Positions 17,168-25,551 of a stretch of DNA of 64,000 nucleotides are shown in pieces. The notes beneath the pieces were generated by a model, which searched no databases, had not been told where the DNA came from, and worked only from the letters and a program-made list of their open reading frames with translations. The stretch is from assembly GCF_003335215.1 (NCBI RefSeq), contig NZ_QPGB01000001.1, positions 620,001-684,000 of the forward strand, in the 5' to 3' direction. How positions within the stretch are numbered: position 1 is the first letter of the stretch; each line of letters begins with the position of its first letter. Source of the DNA: Parvibium lacunae. Its GTDB lineage: Bacteria > Pseudomonadota > Gammaproteobacteria > Burkholderiales > Burkholderiaceae_D. The translations under genes and the position numbers were made by a program.

Positions 17168-18177
17168 TTGTTGGTAAGTTTTGCCCACTGCATTTTGGAC
17201 ACGAGTATTTAATAAATAAGGCTGCACACCTTTGCGATAAGGTTATTATCCTAAGCTATACAAAACCAGGTTTTCAAGGCTATGAAACAACTAAGCGCCA
17301 GAAATGGCTCAATCAGCGCTTTCCACAACATACACACTATGTGCTGTGTGATGAATCGTTAAAAATCATAAGTCAGCAAAATCAAGTTAGTGATCTTAAA
17401 ACAATCCCTAACGATCATGCCTCTGATTTTGAGCAACGAGAGTTTATCGCTTGGTTTTTAATGAATATTGTTAAAATTAAAGTAGATGCAGTATTCACCA
17501 GTGAACCATATGGTGATGGCTTTGCCGCCCAACTTCAACAAGCTCAAAAGTCAAATGTCGCCCATGAGAGCGTTGATTTGAAAAGAACAAAAATTAATAT
17601 ATCGGGAACAAGAATCAGGAGTAACCCATATTTATACCGTCAGTTCTTATCCGATGAGGTGTATAGCTCGTTAATTAAGAAGGTTGTTTTTCTGGGCGCT
17701 GAATCCAGCGGAAAAACCACCTTGGCTAAGCACCTTGCTGACACATATGAAACAGAATGGGCACCGGAATACGGTCGGCAACTATGGGAAGAAAATGGAG
17801 GAAAACTAACTCAATCGGACATGCTTAAAATTGCGCAAAAACAAATTGAAATCGAAAACAAAAAGCTACTGAGCAGTAATCAATATTTATTTTGTGACAC
17901 TAGTCCAGCCAGCACCCTTTTTTATTGCCAGCATGATTTTAGTCTTGTGTCTTGGGAATTGTTGCAATTAGCACAAGAAAAACGTTACGATTTTGTGTTT
18001 CTGTGTGAGCCAGACTTCGGTTTTAAACAGGATGGAACAAGACGAAATGAAACCTTTCAGGGAGTCCAGCATGAATGGCTGAAAAACTATTTAAAATCTC
18101 AAAAAATTCAGTTTTATATCAGCAGTGGATCTTTAAGCTCTAGACTATCGAAGATAAAGAAAATAATTACTCAATAA
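17146..18177 (+). CDS. nadR: NadR-like NMN adenylyltransferase / ribosylnicotinamide kinase
   Basis: Bifunctional enzyme of 343 aa. The N-terminal adenylyltransferase (1-165) has GKFCPLHFGHEYL and the ISGTRIR motif. The C-terminal kinase (about 175-340) has the Walker A GAESSGKTT and the RNK-type EYGRQLWEENGG. It phosphorylates nicotinamide riboside to NMN and then makes NAD. Unlike enterobacterial NadR it lacks the N-terminal helix-turn-helix, so it is an enzyme and not a repressor. It overlaps pnuC by 22 bases, and transport with trapping is therefore encoded as a unit. AT-rich like its two upstream neighbours. Confidence 0.88.
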   Translation: MQYRCGLVVGKFCPLHFGHEYLINKAAHLCDKVIILSYTKPGFQGYETTKRQKWLNQRFPQHTHYVLCDESLKIISQQNQVSDLKTIPNDHASDFEQREFIAWFLMNIVKIKVDAVFTSEPYGDGFAAQLQQAQKSNVAHESVDLKRTKINISGTRIRSNPYLYRQFLSDEVYSSLIKKVVFLGAESSGKTTLAKHLADTYETEWAPEYGRQLWEENGGKLTQSDMLKIAQKQIEIENKKLLSSNQYLFCDTSPASTLFYCQHDFSLVSWELLQLAQEKRYDFVFLCEPDFGFKQDGTRRNETFQGVQHEWLKNYLKSQKIQFYISSGSLSSRLSKIKKIITQ

Positions 18178-18193
18178 TCGTCTCACATTAATC

Positions 18194-18667
18194 TCAAACC
18201 AATACAAAATACGCCTTCACATTCTCATGTACTTGCGGATGCGCCAGCAATTCCGCCACTGGCATCCACACCCACTCTCGATGTTGGTTATCCATTGTTA
18301 AACCGCTAGTATCACTGAGACAGATTTTGTACGGCAACACCACATAGTGGGTACCAAATTGCTCGCCTAGGAAGCAATCTGCGTAGTGATGTTCCTGCAC
18401 ACCGATAAATTCAGCATCGCGGCGGCAAAGTGTTAAACCAAGCTCTTGCTCAGCAATTCGACCAAAAGCCACATCCAGCGTTTCACCTTTATGAATCGCA
18501 CCACCCGGTACAAACCAATAACCTTGTGCGGGACGATTATTGCGCATACCAAGCAAAATACGACCTTGGGTATCTTCAAGGATAAGGTCAATTGAAACTA
18601 ACGGAGCATGCTGCACAACCGCGGCCCAAGTAGCAGCTGGCAAACGGGGTGCCACTGAGTCACTCAT
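18194..18667 (-). CDS. gmm: Nudix hydrolase, GDP-mannose mannosyl hydrolase type
   Basis: Protein of 157 aa resembling Gmm (NudD), which splits GDP-mannose into GDP and mannose. Characteristic stretches are [28 protein letters not shown] and [14 protein letters not shown]. Gmm enzymes have an altered Nudix box, and here too the REXXEE part is replaced by [10 protein letters not shown]. Its start overlaps the ispF stop, so it is read with ispD-ispF. This linkage does not explain its role, and other sugar nucleotides could be the substrate. Confidence 0.78.
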   Translation of the reverse strand: MSDSVAPRLPAATWAAVVQHAPLVSIDLILEDTQGRILLGMRNNRPAQGYWFVPGGAIHKGETLDVAFGRIAEQELGLTLCRRDAEFIGVQEHHYADCFLGEQFGTHYVVLPYKICLSDTSGLTMDNQHREWVWMPVAELLAHPQVHENVKAYFVLV

Positions 18668-19176
18668 CCCGCTACGCGAAATAGTAATGCAATGGCCTCG
18701 GTGGCAATGCCTTCACCGCGCCCCAGCGTGCCGAGTTTTTCAAATGTTTTGGCCTTCACATTAACTTGTTCCATAGTAATGCCACAATCGGCGGCAATAT
18801 TAGCTTGCATCTGCGCAATATGCGGCGCCATTTTCGGTGCCTGGGCGATGATGGTGCTATCAATGTTGCCAATCTCAAAACCGGCTGCACGTACTTTAGC
18901 TACGCAGGCACGTAACAACGCTCTGCTGTCTGCGCCCTTGTATTCTGCCGCCGTATCCGGAAAGTGCCGGCCAATATCACCCAGGCCCGCTGCGCCAAAC
19001 AAAGCATCGGTGATGGCATGGAGTAAGGCATCTGCATCTGAATGACCTTGCAAACCGCGCTCATAAGGAATAGTGACTCCACCTAAAATCAAGGGGCGAT
19101 CAGGGACCAGCGCATGGACATCCATACCCTGGCCAATTCGATAAGGGAGCGTTGCAGGTTGCATCACTTGAGTCAT
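18664..19176 (-). CDS. ispF: 2-C-methyl-D-erythritol 2,4-cyclodiphosphate synthase
   Basis: IspF, 170 aa, which closes the cyclic diphosphate in the MEP isoprenoid pathway. The zinc-binding GMDVHAL and the motif [18 protein letters not shown] are intact, as is the C-terminal [18 protein letters not shown]. The start overlaps the ispD stop (ATGA). Length and motifs agree with the family. Confidence 0.97.
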   Translation of the reverse strand: MTQVMQPATLPYRIGQGMDVHALVPDRPLILGGVTIPYERGLQGHSDADALLHAITDALFGAAGLGDIGRHFPDTAAEYKGADSRALLRACVAKVRAAGFEIGNIDSTIIAQAPKMAPHIAQMQANIAADCGITMEQVNVKAKTFEKLGTLGRGEGIATEAIALLFRVAG

Positions 19177-19937
19177 GAATTTTCCCCGTTCAGAGCAAGA
19201 TTGTCTGTGAGTAAGGCATCGAGTACCACTAAATCCGCCGAGAAAGTTACTTTGAAATTACGAGGGCTACCAATCACCAGTTTGGGCGTTTGTCCCATCA
19301 TCTCTATCGCACTGGCTTCATCGGTAATTTCCCGGCCCTCTTGCCACATTTTTTGTAAGGCATAACGCAAGGCTGCGTAGCGGAACATTTGCGGGGTTTG
19401 GGCTTGCCAAAAGCCCTCACGGGGTACCGTTTGTACTGCACGGCCATCTTCCGCACGCTTAAGGGTATCGGCAACGGGCAAAGCCAGCAGACCGCCCACG
19501 GCATCCTCTTTGAGTGAGGCAATTAAACGTCTGACCAAGGCACTGGTCAAACCAGGGCGCGCTGCATCATGCACCAGCACCCAATCTTGCTCTTGCATAT
19601 CGGCAAGCGCTTGCAGGCCATTTAGAACAGATTGATGACGGCTAACCCCACCTTGTCGCAAGACTTTCACCAAGGGATGTCCTGCGCCCGCAAACGTTGA
19701 ATATTGGTTGAAGTAGTCATCACTAGGGGCCAGCACGACATAGACTGCCGCAATATCCGGCACCTCTAAAAAGGCATGAATCGCCCAATCCAACATGATC
19801 TGTCCCCGTACCCGCTGATACTGTTTAGGCAAGGTTGCATCTACCCCGGCAGGTAGTTTTCCTGCACTAAAGCGGCTACCCACGCCAGCGGCGGGGATGA
19901 TGACAAAATAGCGCGGTGGTGTGGGAGTTGGATTCAT
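19173..19937 (-). CDS. ispD: 2-C-methyl-D-erythritol 4-phosphate cytidylyltransferase
   Basis: IspD, 254 aa, which attaches CMP to methylerythritol phosphate in the MEP pathway. The CTP-binding loop PAAGVGSRF, the lysine in TLPKQYQRV and the motif VLVHDAARP are visible. It heads the ispD-ispF-gmm operon and is divergent from mfd. Start ATG 19937 agrees with the usual N-terminus (YFVIIPAAG). Confidence 0.96.
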   Translation of the reverse strand: MNPTPTPPRYFVIIPAAGVGSRFSAGKLPAGVDATLPKQYQRVRGQIMLDWAIHAFLEVPDIAAVYVVLAPSDDYFNQYSTFAGAGHPLVKVLRQGGVSRHQSVLNGLQALADMQEQDWVLVHDAARPGLTSALVRRLIASLKEDAVGGLLALPVADTLKRAEDGRAVQTVPREGFWQAQTPQMFRYAALRYALQKMWQEGREITDEASAIEMMGQTPKLVIGSPRNFKVTFSADLVVLDALLTDNLALNGENS

Positions 19938-20056
19938 TTTTAAATTATCGCATTGTTATCGCATTTTCATGAAGCAAAATGGGAGTACATACCAGCAATG
20001 CTAAACTGCGGGCCCGATTGCTTTGTTGCTAATGACTGCATGTTGGAAGTGCCATT

Positions 20057-23000
20057 GTGAGCCCCGCCCCCGCAACTATCGTGTTTAACCATCCCTTTGC
20101 TGAACTGCTGCCCCACCTGAAAGCAGGGCAGCGTTACGCCTATCCGATGCCGTATGGCGCGGCCGATAGTTTGCTCCTCGCCGCGCTGGCACAGGATTAT
20201 GCGGGCAAATTACTCACGGTCATTTGCACCAACCCCGCAGATGCCCAGCGTTTGGCAGATGAAATTGCTTTCTTTGCGCCCGATTGCGCTGCACATGTGC
20301 TGCCCGACTGGGAAACCCTGCCTTACGATGCATTTAGCCCGCATCGCGATTTGGTCTCCGAGCGTTTAGCCACGCTCTACTCGGTGACCCAAGCCAACAC
20401 CCGCGTGCTACTGGTACCCGCCACCACCGCGCTGTATCGCTTGGCACCACCCAGCTATTTGGCCAGCCATACCTTCTTTTTCCGGCAAGGCGACAAGCTT
20501 GATATTGAGAAGCTACGCACACAACTCACTGTGGCCGGATACGCCTGCGTCAGCCAAGTCATGGCTCCCGGCGAATATGCCGTGCGCGGCAGTTTGGTGG
20601 ATCTCTACCCCACCGGCAGTAGCTTGCCGTATCGCCTCGATTTATTTGGCGATGATATTGAGAGCATCAAAACCTTTGACCCCGATAGTCAACGTAGTCT
20701 CTATCCAGTCAAAGACATTCGGATTTTGCCGGGCCATGAATTCCCACTCACGGAAGAAGCGCGTGCCCTATTCCGTGGCCGTTGGCGCGAGGTGTTTGAG
20801 GGTGACCCCAGCAAATGCAGCGTGTATAAAGACATTGGCAATGGCATCCCTGCGGCAGGCATTGAATACTATTTGCCTTTGTTTTTTGAGCAAACGGCGA
20901 CACTGTTTGATTACTTGCCCACCGATACCTTGCTCGTCACGCATGGTAACTTGGAAGAAACGATTCGCCCTTTTTGGACCGATGCCGAAAGCCGCCATCG
21001 TTTTGCCAGCGCCGATAGTTCACGGCCCGTACTCGCCCCTAGCGAACTCTTTTTGAGTGCCGAGCAATTTTTTGTACAGGCTCAACCCTATGCTCGGCTT
21101 GCCTTAACGAATCAACCCAACGGTGAAGCGACCGCGCCACCCAACGTCGCCATTCAACGCCGCGCCGAAGATCCCGTGCAAGCGCTACGCGACGCCCTCA
21201 GTCAATCGCTGGGGCATAAAGGCATGCGCACCTTGATTCTGGCGGAATCTGCCGGACGGCGCGAAACGGTACGGCAAACACTCGCGGAATATGGCTTGGT
21301 ATTGCCTACCGCCGACACCTTGGCTGACTTTAGCCATAGTGATTCCCCCGCCATGCTGGGCGTGGGGCCATTGCTCAATGGCTTCCGCCTGGCACAAATC
21401 ACCGTCCTTACCGAAAACGAACTCTACAGCAGCCAAAGCCGCCGTAAATCAGGCAAGCGAGGGCAAGAAGGCCGCAGCAATATCGACTCCATGGTGCGCG
21501 ACCTCGCCGAGCTGCGAATTGGCGACCCCGTCGTGCACGAACAGCATGGGATTGGCCGTTACCTCGGCCTGATTTCAATGGATATGGGTGACGGCGATAG
21601 CGAGTTCCTACAACTCGAATACGCGCACAACACCCAACTGTATGTCCCCGTTGCCAACCTGCACCTGATTAGCCGCTATAGCGGTAGCTCGCCCGACGAA
21701 GCACCACTGCATCAACTCGGTTCTGGCCAATGGGAAAAAGCCCGTAAAAAAGCGGCTCAACAAGCCCGTGACACGGCCGCGGAATTACTCAATCTCTACG
21801 CCCGCCGCGCGGCAAGGCCCGGCCATAGTTTTGGCTTTGAAGCCAAAGAGTATGAAGAGTTTGTCGAAGGCTTTGGCTTTGAAGAAACGCCCGATCAACT
21901 CGCCGCCATTCATGCCGTCATCCAAGACATGGTGGCTGCCAAACCTATGGATAGGCTGGTGTGTGGTGATGTCGGCTTTGGTAAAACCGAAGTGGCCTTG
22001 CGCGCCGCCTTTGTTGCCGTGATGGGTGGCAAGCAAGTCGCTGTACTCGCGCCCACGACGCTACTTGCGGAACAGCATTACCAAACTTTTGTCGATCGCT
22101 TTGCCAACTTCCCGGTGCGGCTCGCCGAACTCTCTCGCTTCCGCACCAGCAAAGAAGTCAATGCGGCGATTGCGGCGCTCAATACCGGTGAGCTGGATAT
22201 TGTGATTGGTACACACAAACTCCTCTCACCGAGTGTGCAGTTTGCTCGCTTGGGGCTGGTCATCATCGACGAAGAACATCGTTTTGGCGTTCGTCAAAAA
22301 GAAGCCTTGAAAAATCTGCGGAGCGAGGTTGATGTGCTCACCCTCACCGCCACCCCGATTCCTCGTACCTTAGGCATGGCGCTCGAAGGTTTGCGCGATT
22401 TATCGGTGATTGCCACCGCCCCGCAAAAACGCTTGGCGATTAAAACTTTTGTACGCCGCGAAAGTGAAGCCACCATCCGCGAAGCGATGCTGCGCGAGCT
22501 TAAACGCGGTGGGCAAGTGTATTTCCTGCATAACGAAGTAGAAACCATTGAAAACCGCCGCGAGCGCCTGCAAGCACTTGTTCCGGAAGCGCGCATTGCT
22601 GTCGCCCACGGTCAAATGGGTGAACGCGAGCTAGAACGGGTGATGCGTGATTTCTATCAGCAGCGCTACAACATTCTGCTGTGTACGACCATTATTGAAA
22701 CCGGGATTGATGTGCCGACTGCCAATACCATCATCATGCACCGTGCCGATAAGTTTGGCCTAGCACAGTTGCACCAGTTGCGTGGCCGGGTTGGACGCTC
22801 GCATCACCAGGCCTATGCGTATTTACTCATTCACTCCGAAGAGGCCTTGACTAAGCAAGCGCAACTGCGCCTACAAGCGATTCAAGACATGGAAGAGCTC
22901 GGCAGTGGCTTCTACCTGGCCATGCACGATTTAGAAATTCGTGGTTGCGGGGAAGTCCTAGGTGATAATCAGTCTGGCAATATGCAGGAAGTGGGCTTCC

Positions 23001-23536
23001 AGATGTATGCCGACATGCTCAACCTGGCTGTGAAGGCGCTGAAGAATGGCAAAGAGCCAGACCTACTTGCGCCCCTGCACGCCACCACGGAAATTAAGCT
23101 GCATACGCCTGCGCTATTACCCAATGACTATTGCCCCGATGTGCATGAACGGCTATCACTCTACAAACGGCTCGCCAGCGCCACTGATACCGACAACCTA
23201 AATGCCTTGCAGGAAGAATTGATCGACCGCTTTGGCCCCCTACCCTCTGCCAGCCAAGCCCTGATGGAAACGCACCGCTTACGTCTGCTAGCCGAGCAAT
23301 TTGCGGTACAAAAGATTGATGCCAGCGCCGAACTGATTACACTATCCTTCACCAAACAAGCCCGTATTGATCCCGCAAAAGTGATCTTATTGATTCAGAA
23401 GCAACGCCATATCAGCTTTCAGGGACAAGATAAACTACGGATTGCACTCAAACCGCCACAAACTGAGCTCAGCGCACGCAGCACCACGATTCGGCAAATT
23501 TTAAGAGAGATTCAAGATGATGCATCGGCTACTTAA
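20057..23536 (+). CDS. mfd: Transcription-repair coupling factor
   Basis: Mfd, 1159 aa, which removes RNA polymerase stalled at DNA damage and recruits UvrA. In order: a UvrB-like N-terminal part (1-350), an RNA-polymerase interaction domain near 490-560 (GDPVVHEQHGIGRYLGL), the RecG-like motor at about 600-970 with Walker A GDVGFGKTEVALRAAF, DEEH in IIDEEHRFG and the translocation motif RGRVGRSHHQAYAYLL, and the C-terminal regulatory domain. The start codon is GTG. The end overlaps the Sel1 gene by 20 bases. Confidence 0.96.
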   Translation: MSPAPATIVFNHPFAELLPHLKAGQRYAYPMPYGAADSLLLAALAQDYAGKLLTVICTNPADAQRLADEIAFFAPDCAAHVLPDWETLPYDAFSPHRDLVSERLATLYSVTQANTRVLLVPATTALYRLAPPSYLASHTFFFRQGDKLDIEKLRTQLTVAGYACVSQVMAPGEYAVRGSLVDLYPTGSSLPYRLDLFGDDIESIKTFDPDSQRSLYPVKDIRILPGHEFPLTEEARALFRGRWREVFEGDPSKCSVYKDIGNGIPAAGIEYYLPLFFEQTATLFDYLPTDTLLVTHGNLEETIRPFWTDAESRHRFASADSSRPVLAPSELFLSAEQFFVQAQPYARLALTNQPNGEATAPPNVAIQRRAEDPVQALRDALSQSLGHKGMRTLILAESAGRRETVRQTLAEYGLVLPTADTLADFSHSDSPAMLGVGPLLNGFRLAQITVLTENELYSSQSRRKSGKRGQEGRSNIDSMVRDLAELRIGDPVVHEQHGIGRYLGLISMDMGDGDSEFLQLEYAHNTQLYVPVANLHLISRYSGSSPDEAPLHQLGSGQWEKARKKAAQQARDTAAELLNLYARRAARPGHSFGFEAKEYEEFVEGFGFEETPDQLAAIHAVIQDMVAAKPMDRLVCGDVGFGKTEVALRAAFVAVMGGKQVAVLAPTTLLAEQHYQTFVDRFANFPVRLAELSRFRTSKEVNAAIAALNTGELDIVIGTHKLLSPSVQFARLGLVIIDEEHRFGVRQKEALKNLRSEVDVLTLTATPIPRTLGMALEGLRDLSVIATAPQKRLAIKTFVRRESEATIREAMLRELKRGGQVYFLHNEVETIENRRERLQALVPEARIAVAHGQMGERELERVMRDFYQQRYNILLCTTIIETGIDVPTANTIIMHRADKFGLAQLHQLRGRVGRSHHQAYAYLLIHSEEALTKQAQLRLQAIQDMEELGSGFYLAMHDLEIRGCGEVLGDNQSGNMQEVGFQMYADMLNLAVKALKNGKEPDLLAPLHATTEIKLHTPALLPNDYCPDVHERLSLYKRLASATDTDNLNALQEELIDRFGPLPSASQALMETHRLRLLAEQFAVQKIDASAELITLSFTKQARIDPAKVILLIQKQRHISFQGQDKLRIALKPPQTELSARSTTIRQILREIQDDASAT

Positions 23537-24572
23537 GCGTTATCTCGCCAATGACTCGCTCACAGCGTTAATCCCGAGCCTTGGCGACTTGCAGCGTATC
23601 ATGATCAGTGTCTGCCTATTGCTGATGTCATGGCAATACGCCATGGCGCAATCGCCTACGCCGATAGGTTCAACGGTAGGAAAAACTGTACCGGAAGCGA
23701 ATTTAAGCCAATTAACTCAGATCCAAACCCAGATTGATGACTGGGAAAAACAGTTAGCCAGCGGAAATAGTGAGGCTGGGTTTCTCTTAGGCCAGCTCTA
23801 TGAAGCGCGTGCCAAATATCGTGCTACCACAACGTCATCGGGTTTGGCCTCTACAATAATGGGCCCAAATTCCAGCCAAACAGACTGGCAACAGGCGATC
23901 CAGTCCTACCAAAAAGCGGCTGACCTCGGTCACCTGGGCGCGCAAAACAACCTGGCAAGCCTGTACCTTGAAGGCATTGCCACTCCTCGGAATACGGCTT
24001 TAGCAGGCCAGCTCTATCGCGCCGCTGCTGAAAAAAATCATCCAGAAGCGCAATACAATCTGTCGCTTATGTTAGTTCGTGATCAGATTGCCAGCCTGCA
24101 AGCAGACGAATGGCAACTGTGGCTTGAGCGTGCCGCGAATAATGATCTTGCGCGAGCGCAGGCACAGCTTGGCCGGTTGTTACAACTGCAGGCCGAACAA
24201 ATTGAAACAGAGCCAGAGACTCGCCGGCTGCTGCGCGAAACCAGTGTTAGTTGGCTTAGCAAAGCCGCACTTAAGGGTGAGCCGGTAGCGCAGTTTCATT
24301 ACGCCCGTGCCCTACAAAAAGGCTGGGGAATGCCGCGTGATTTAGCCTCGGCAGCACTGTGGTATGAACTCGCCAGTAATCAAGCGTATCGAGCCGCTGA
24401 TTATGAGCTGGGGTTATGCTATTGGTATGGCTTGGGTATTCCGGCCGATCAGCAGAAAGCTAGGAAATATCTGGAACGGGCACGACAAGCAGGAATCAAA
24501 GAAGCTGCCGCGCTCTTAAACACACCATCTAACATCCCTGCTGTGCCCCACTCCGCTAAACGAAAGAAGTAA
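23517..24572 (+). CDS. Sel1-repeat protein
   Basis: Protein of 351 aa with a hydrophobic segment at about 21-43 (signal peptide or anchor, with the AMA-Q cleavage site of a secreted protein). Several Sel1-like repeats follow (for example AADLGHLGAQNNLASLYLEG and AAEKNHPEAQYNLSLMLV, and again near 270-335). Sel1 repeats are protein-binding scaffolds often found in envelope or signalling proteins. The start lies inside the mfd end (overlap 20 bases) and serB follows after two bases, so all three are probably co-transcribed. Partner and role are unknown. Confidence 0.78.
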   Translation: MMHRLLKRYLANDSLTALIPSLGDLQRIMISVCLLLMSWQYAMAQSPTPIGSTVGKTVPEANLSQLTQIQTQIDDWEKQLASGNSEAGFLLGQLYEARAKYRATTTSSGLASTIMGPNSSQTDWQQAIQSYQKAADLGHLGAQNNLASLYLEGIATPRNTALAGQLYRAAAEKNHPEAQYNLSLMLVRDQIASLQADEWQLWLERAANNDLARAQAQLGRLLQLQAEQIETEPETRRLLRETSVSWLSKAALKGEPVAQFHYARALQKGWGMPRDLASAALWYELASNQAYRAADYELGLCYWYGLGIPADQQKARKYLERARQAGIKEAAALLNTPSNIPAVPHSAKRKK

Positions 24573-24574
24573 TC

Positions 24575-25486
24575 ATGCCAACGCTGTACTGTGTCATTCA
24601 AAGTCAAGATCAAGCCACGCTCGAGCAATTAGCATGCGCGCTCAATCAGCGCCTTGCCGGGATTGCGCTCGAACAGAATTGGCCAGCACCTGTCCGCTTT
24701 GAGCGTCATCCCCTCCCCCGCCCTCACTTATTGGCTGAGTTTCAGACCACGAATGCCCTGCCAGCGAGCGAAAAAGCGGTGATTGACGTGATATGCGATG
24801 ACGCCCAGGCAGACTGCACCTGGCTCGCGCAAAAACTGGACTGGTCTGCGTATGGGCTGGTTGCGATGGATATGGATTCGACCCTGATCACGATTGAATG
24901 CATTGATGAGATTGCCGACTTTTGCGGCAAAAAAGCGGAGGTTGCGGCAATCACGGAAGCCGCCATGCGCGGTGAAATCAAGGATTTCAACGAAAGCCTA
25001 GCGCGCCGCGTCGGACTTCTCGCTGGGTTGGCGGCCAACAATTTGGAAGCGGTCTACAACGAACGCCTGCAGCTTTCGCCGGGAGCTGAAACCATGCTAG
25101 CAAGCGTGCAGCGCCATGGGCTGAAAACCCTCTTGGTATCGGGCGGTTTCACTTTCTTTACCGAAAAGTTACAAGAACGATTAGGTCTCGATTACACCCG
25201 TGCGAATACCCTTGAAATCGTCGATGGCAGACTGACTGGTCGGGTTCAAGGGCAGATTGTGAATGATGAGGTTAAGGCGGAAACAGTGCAACAGTATTGC
25301 GCCGAGCTCAGGTTATCGACCCAGCAGACCATCGTGATGGGGGATGGCTCCAATGACCTGAAAATGATGGCTCTGGCAGGAGTCAGCCTAGCCTTTCATG
25401 CAAAACCTGCTGTGCGGCAAGCAGCGAGTCATCGCCTGAATCATGTTGGCCTCGACGGGATATTGCCCTGGTTTGGTACAAATTGA
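24575..25486 (+). CDS. serB: Phosphoserine phosphatase
   Basis: SerB, 303 aa, last step of serine synthesis. An ACT-like N-terminal part (1-85) precedes the HAD domain with the nucleophile motif VAMDMDSTLITIE, VSGGFTFFTE with the motif II serine, and VMGDGSNDLKMMALAG with the metal-binding aspartates. All catalytic motifs are intact. It starts two bases after the Sel1 gene. Confidence 0.96.
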   Translation: MPTLYCVIQSQDQATLEQLACALNQRLAGIALEQNWPAPVRFERHPLPRPHLLAEFQTTNALPASEKAVIDVICDDAQADCTWLAQKLDWSAYGLVAMDMDSTLITIECIDEIADFCGKKAEVAAITEAAMRGEIKDFNESLARRVGLLAGLAANNLEAVYNERLQLSPGAETMLASVQRHGLKTLLVSGGFTFFTEKLQERLGLDYTRANTLEIVDGRLTGRVQGQIVNDEVKAETVQQYCAELRLSTQQTIVMGDGSNDLKMMALAGVSLAFHAKPAVRQAASHRLNHVGLDGILPWFGTN

Positions 25487-25551
25487 GCCATTAACCAACG
25501 CCGCACCTTAAGTTCAGTACATCTAGGCCGTTGTAGAAGGAGATATCCTCT

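Noticed and set aside
20499-21056. 185-codon open frame inside mfd
   Set aside because: Same-strand shadow of mfd in another frame, with no ribosome-binding site and no protein character.
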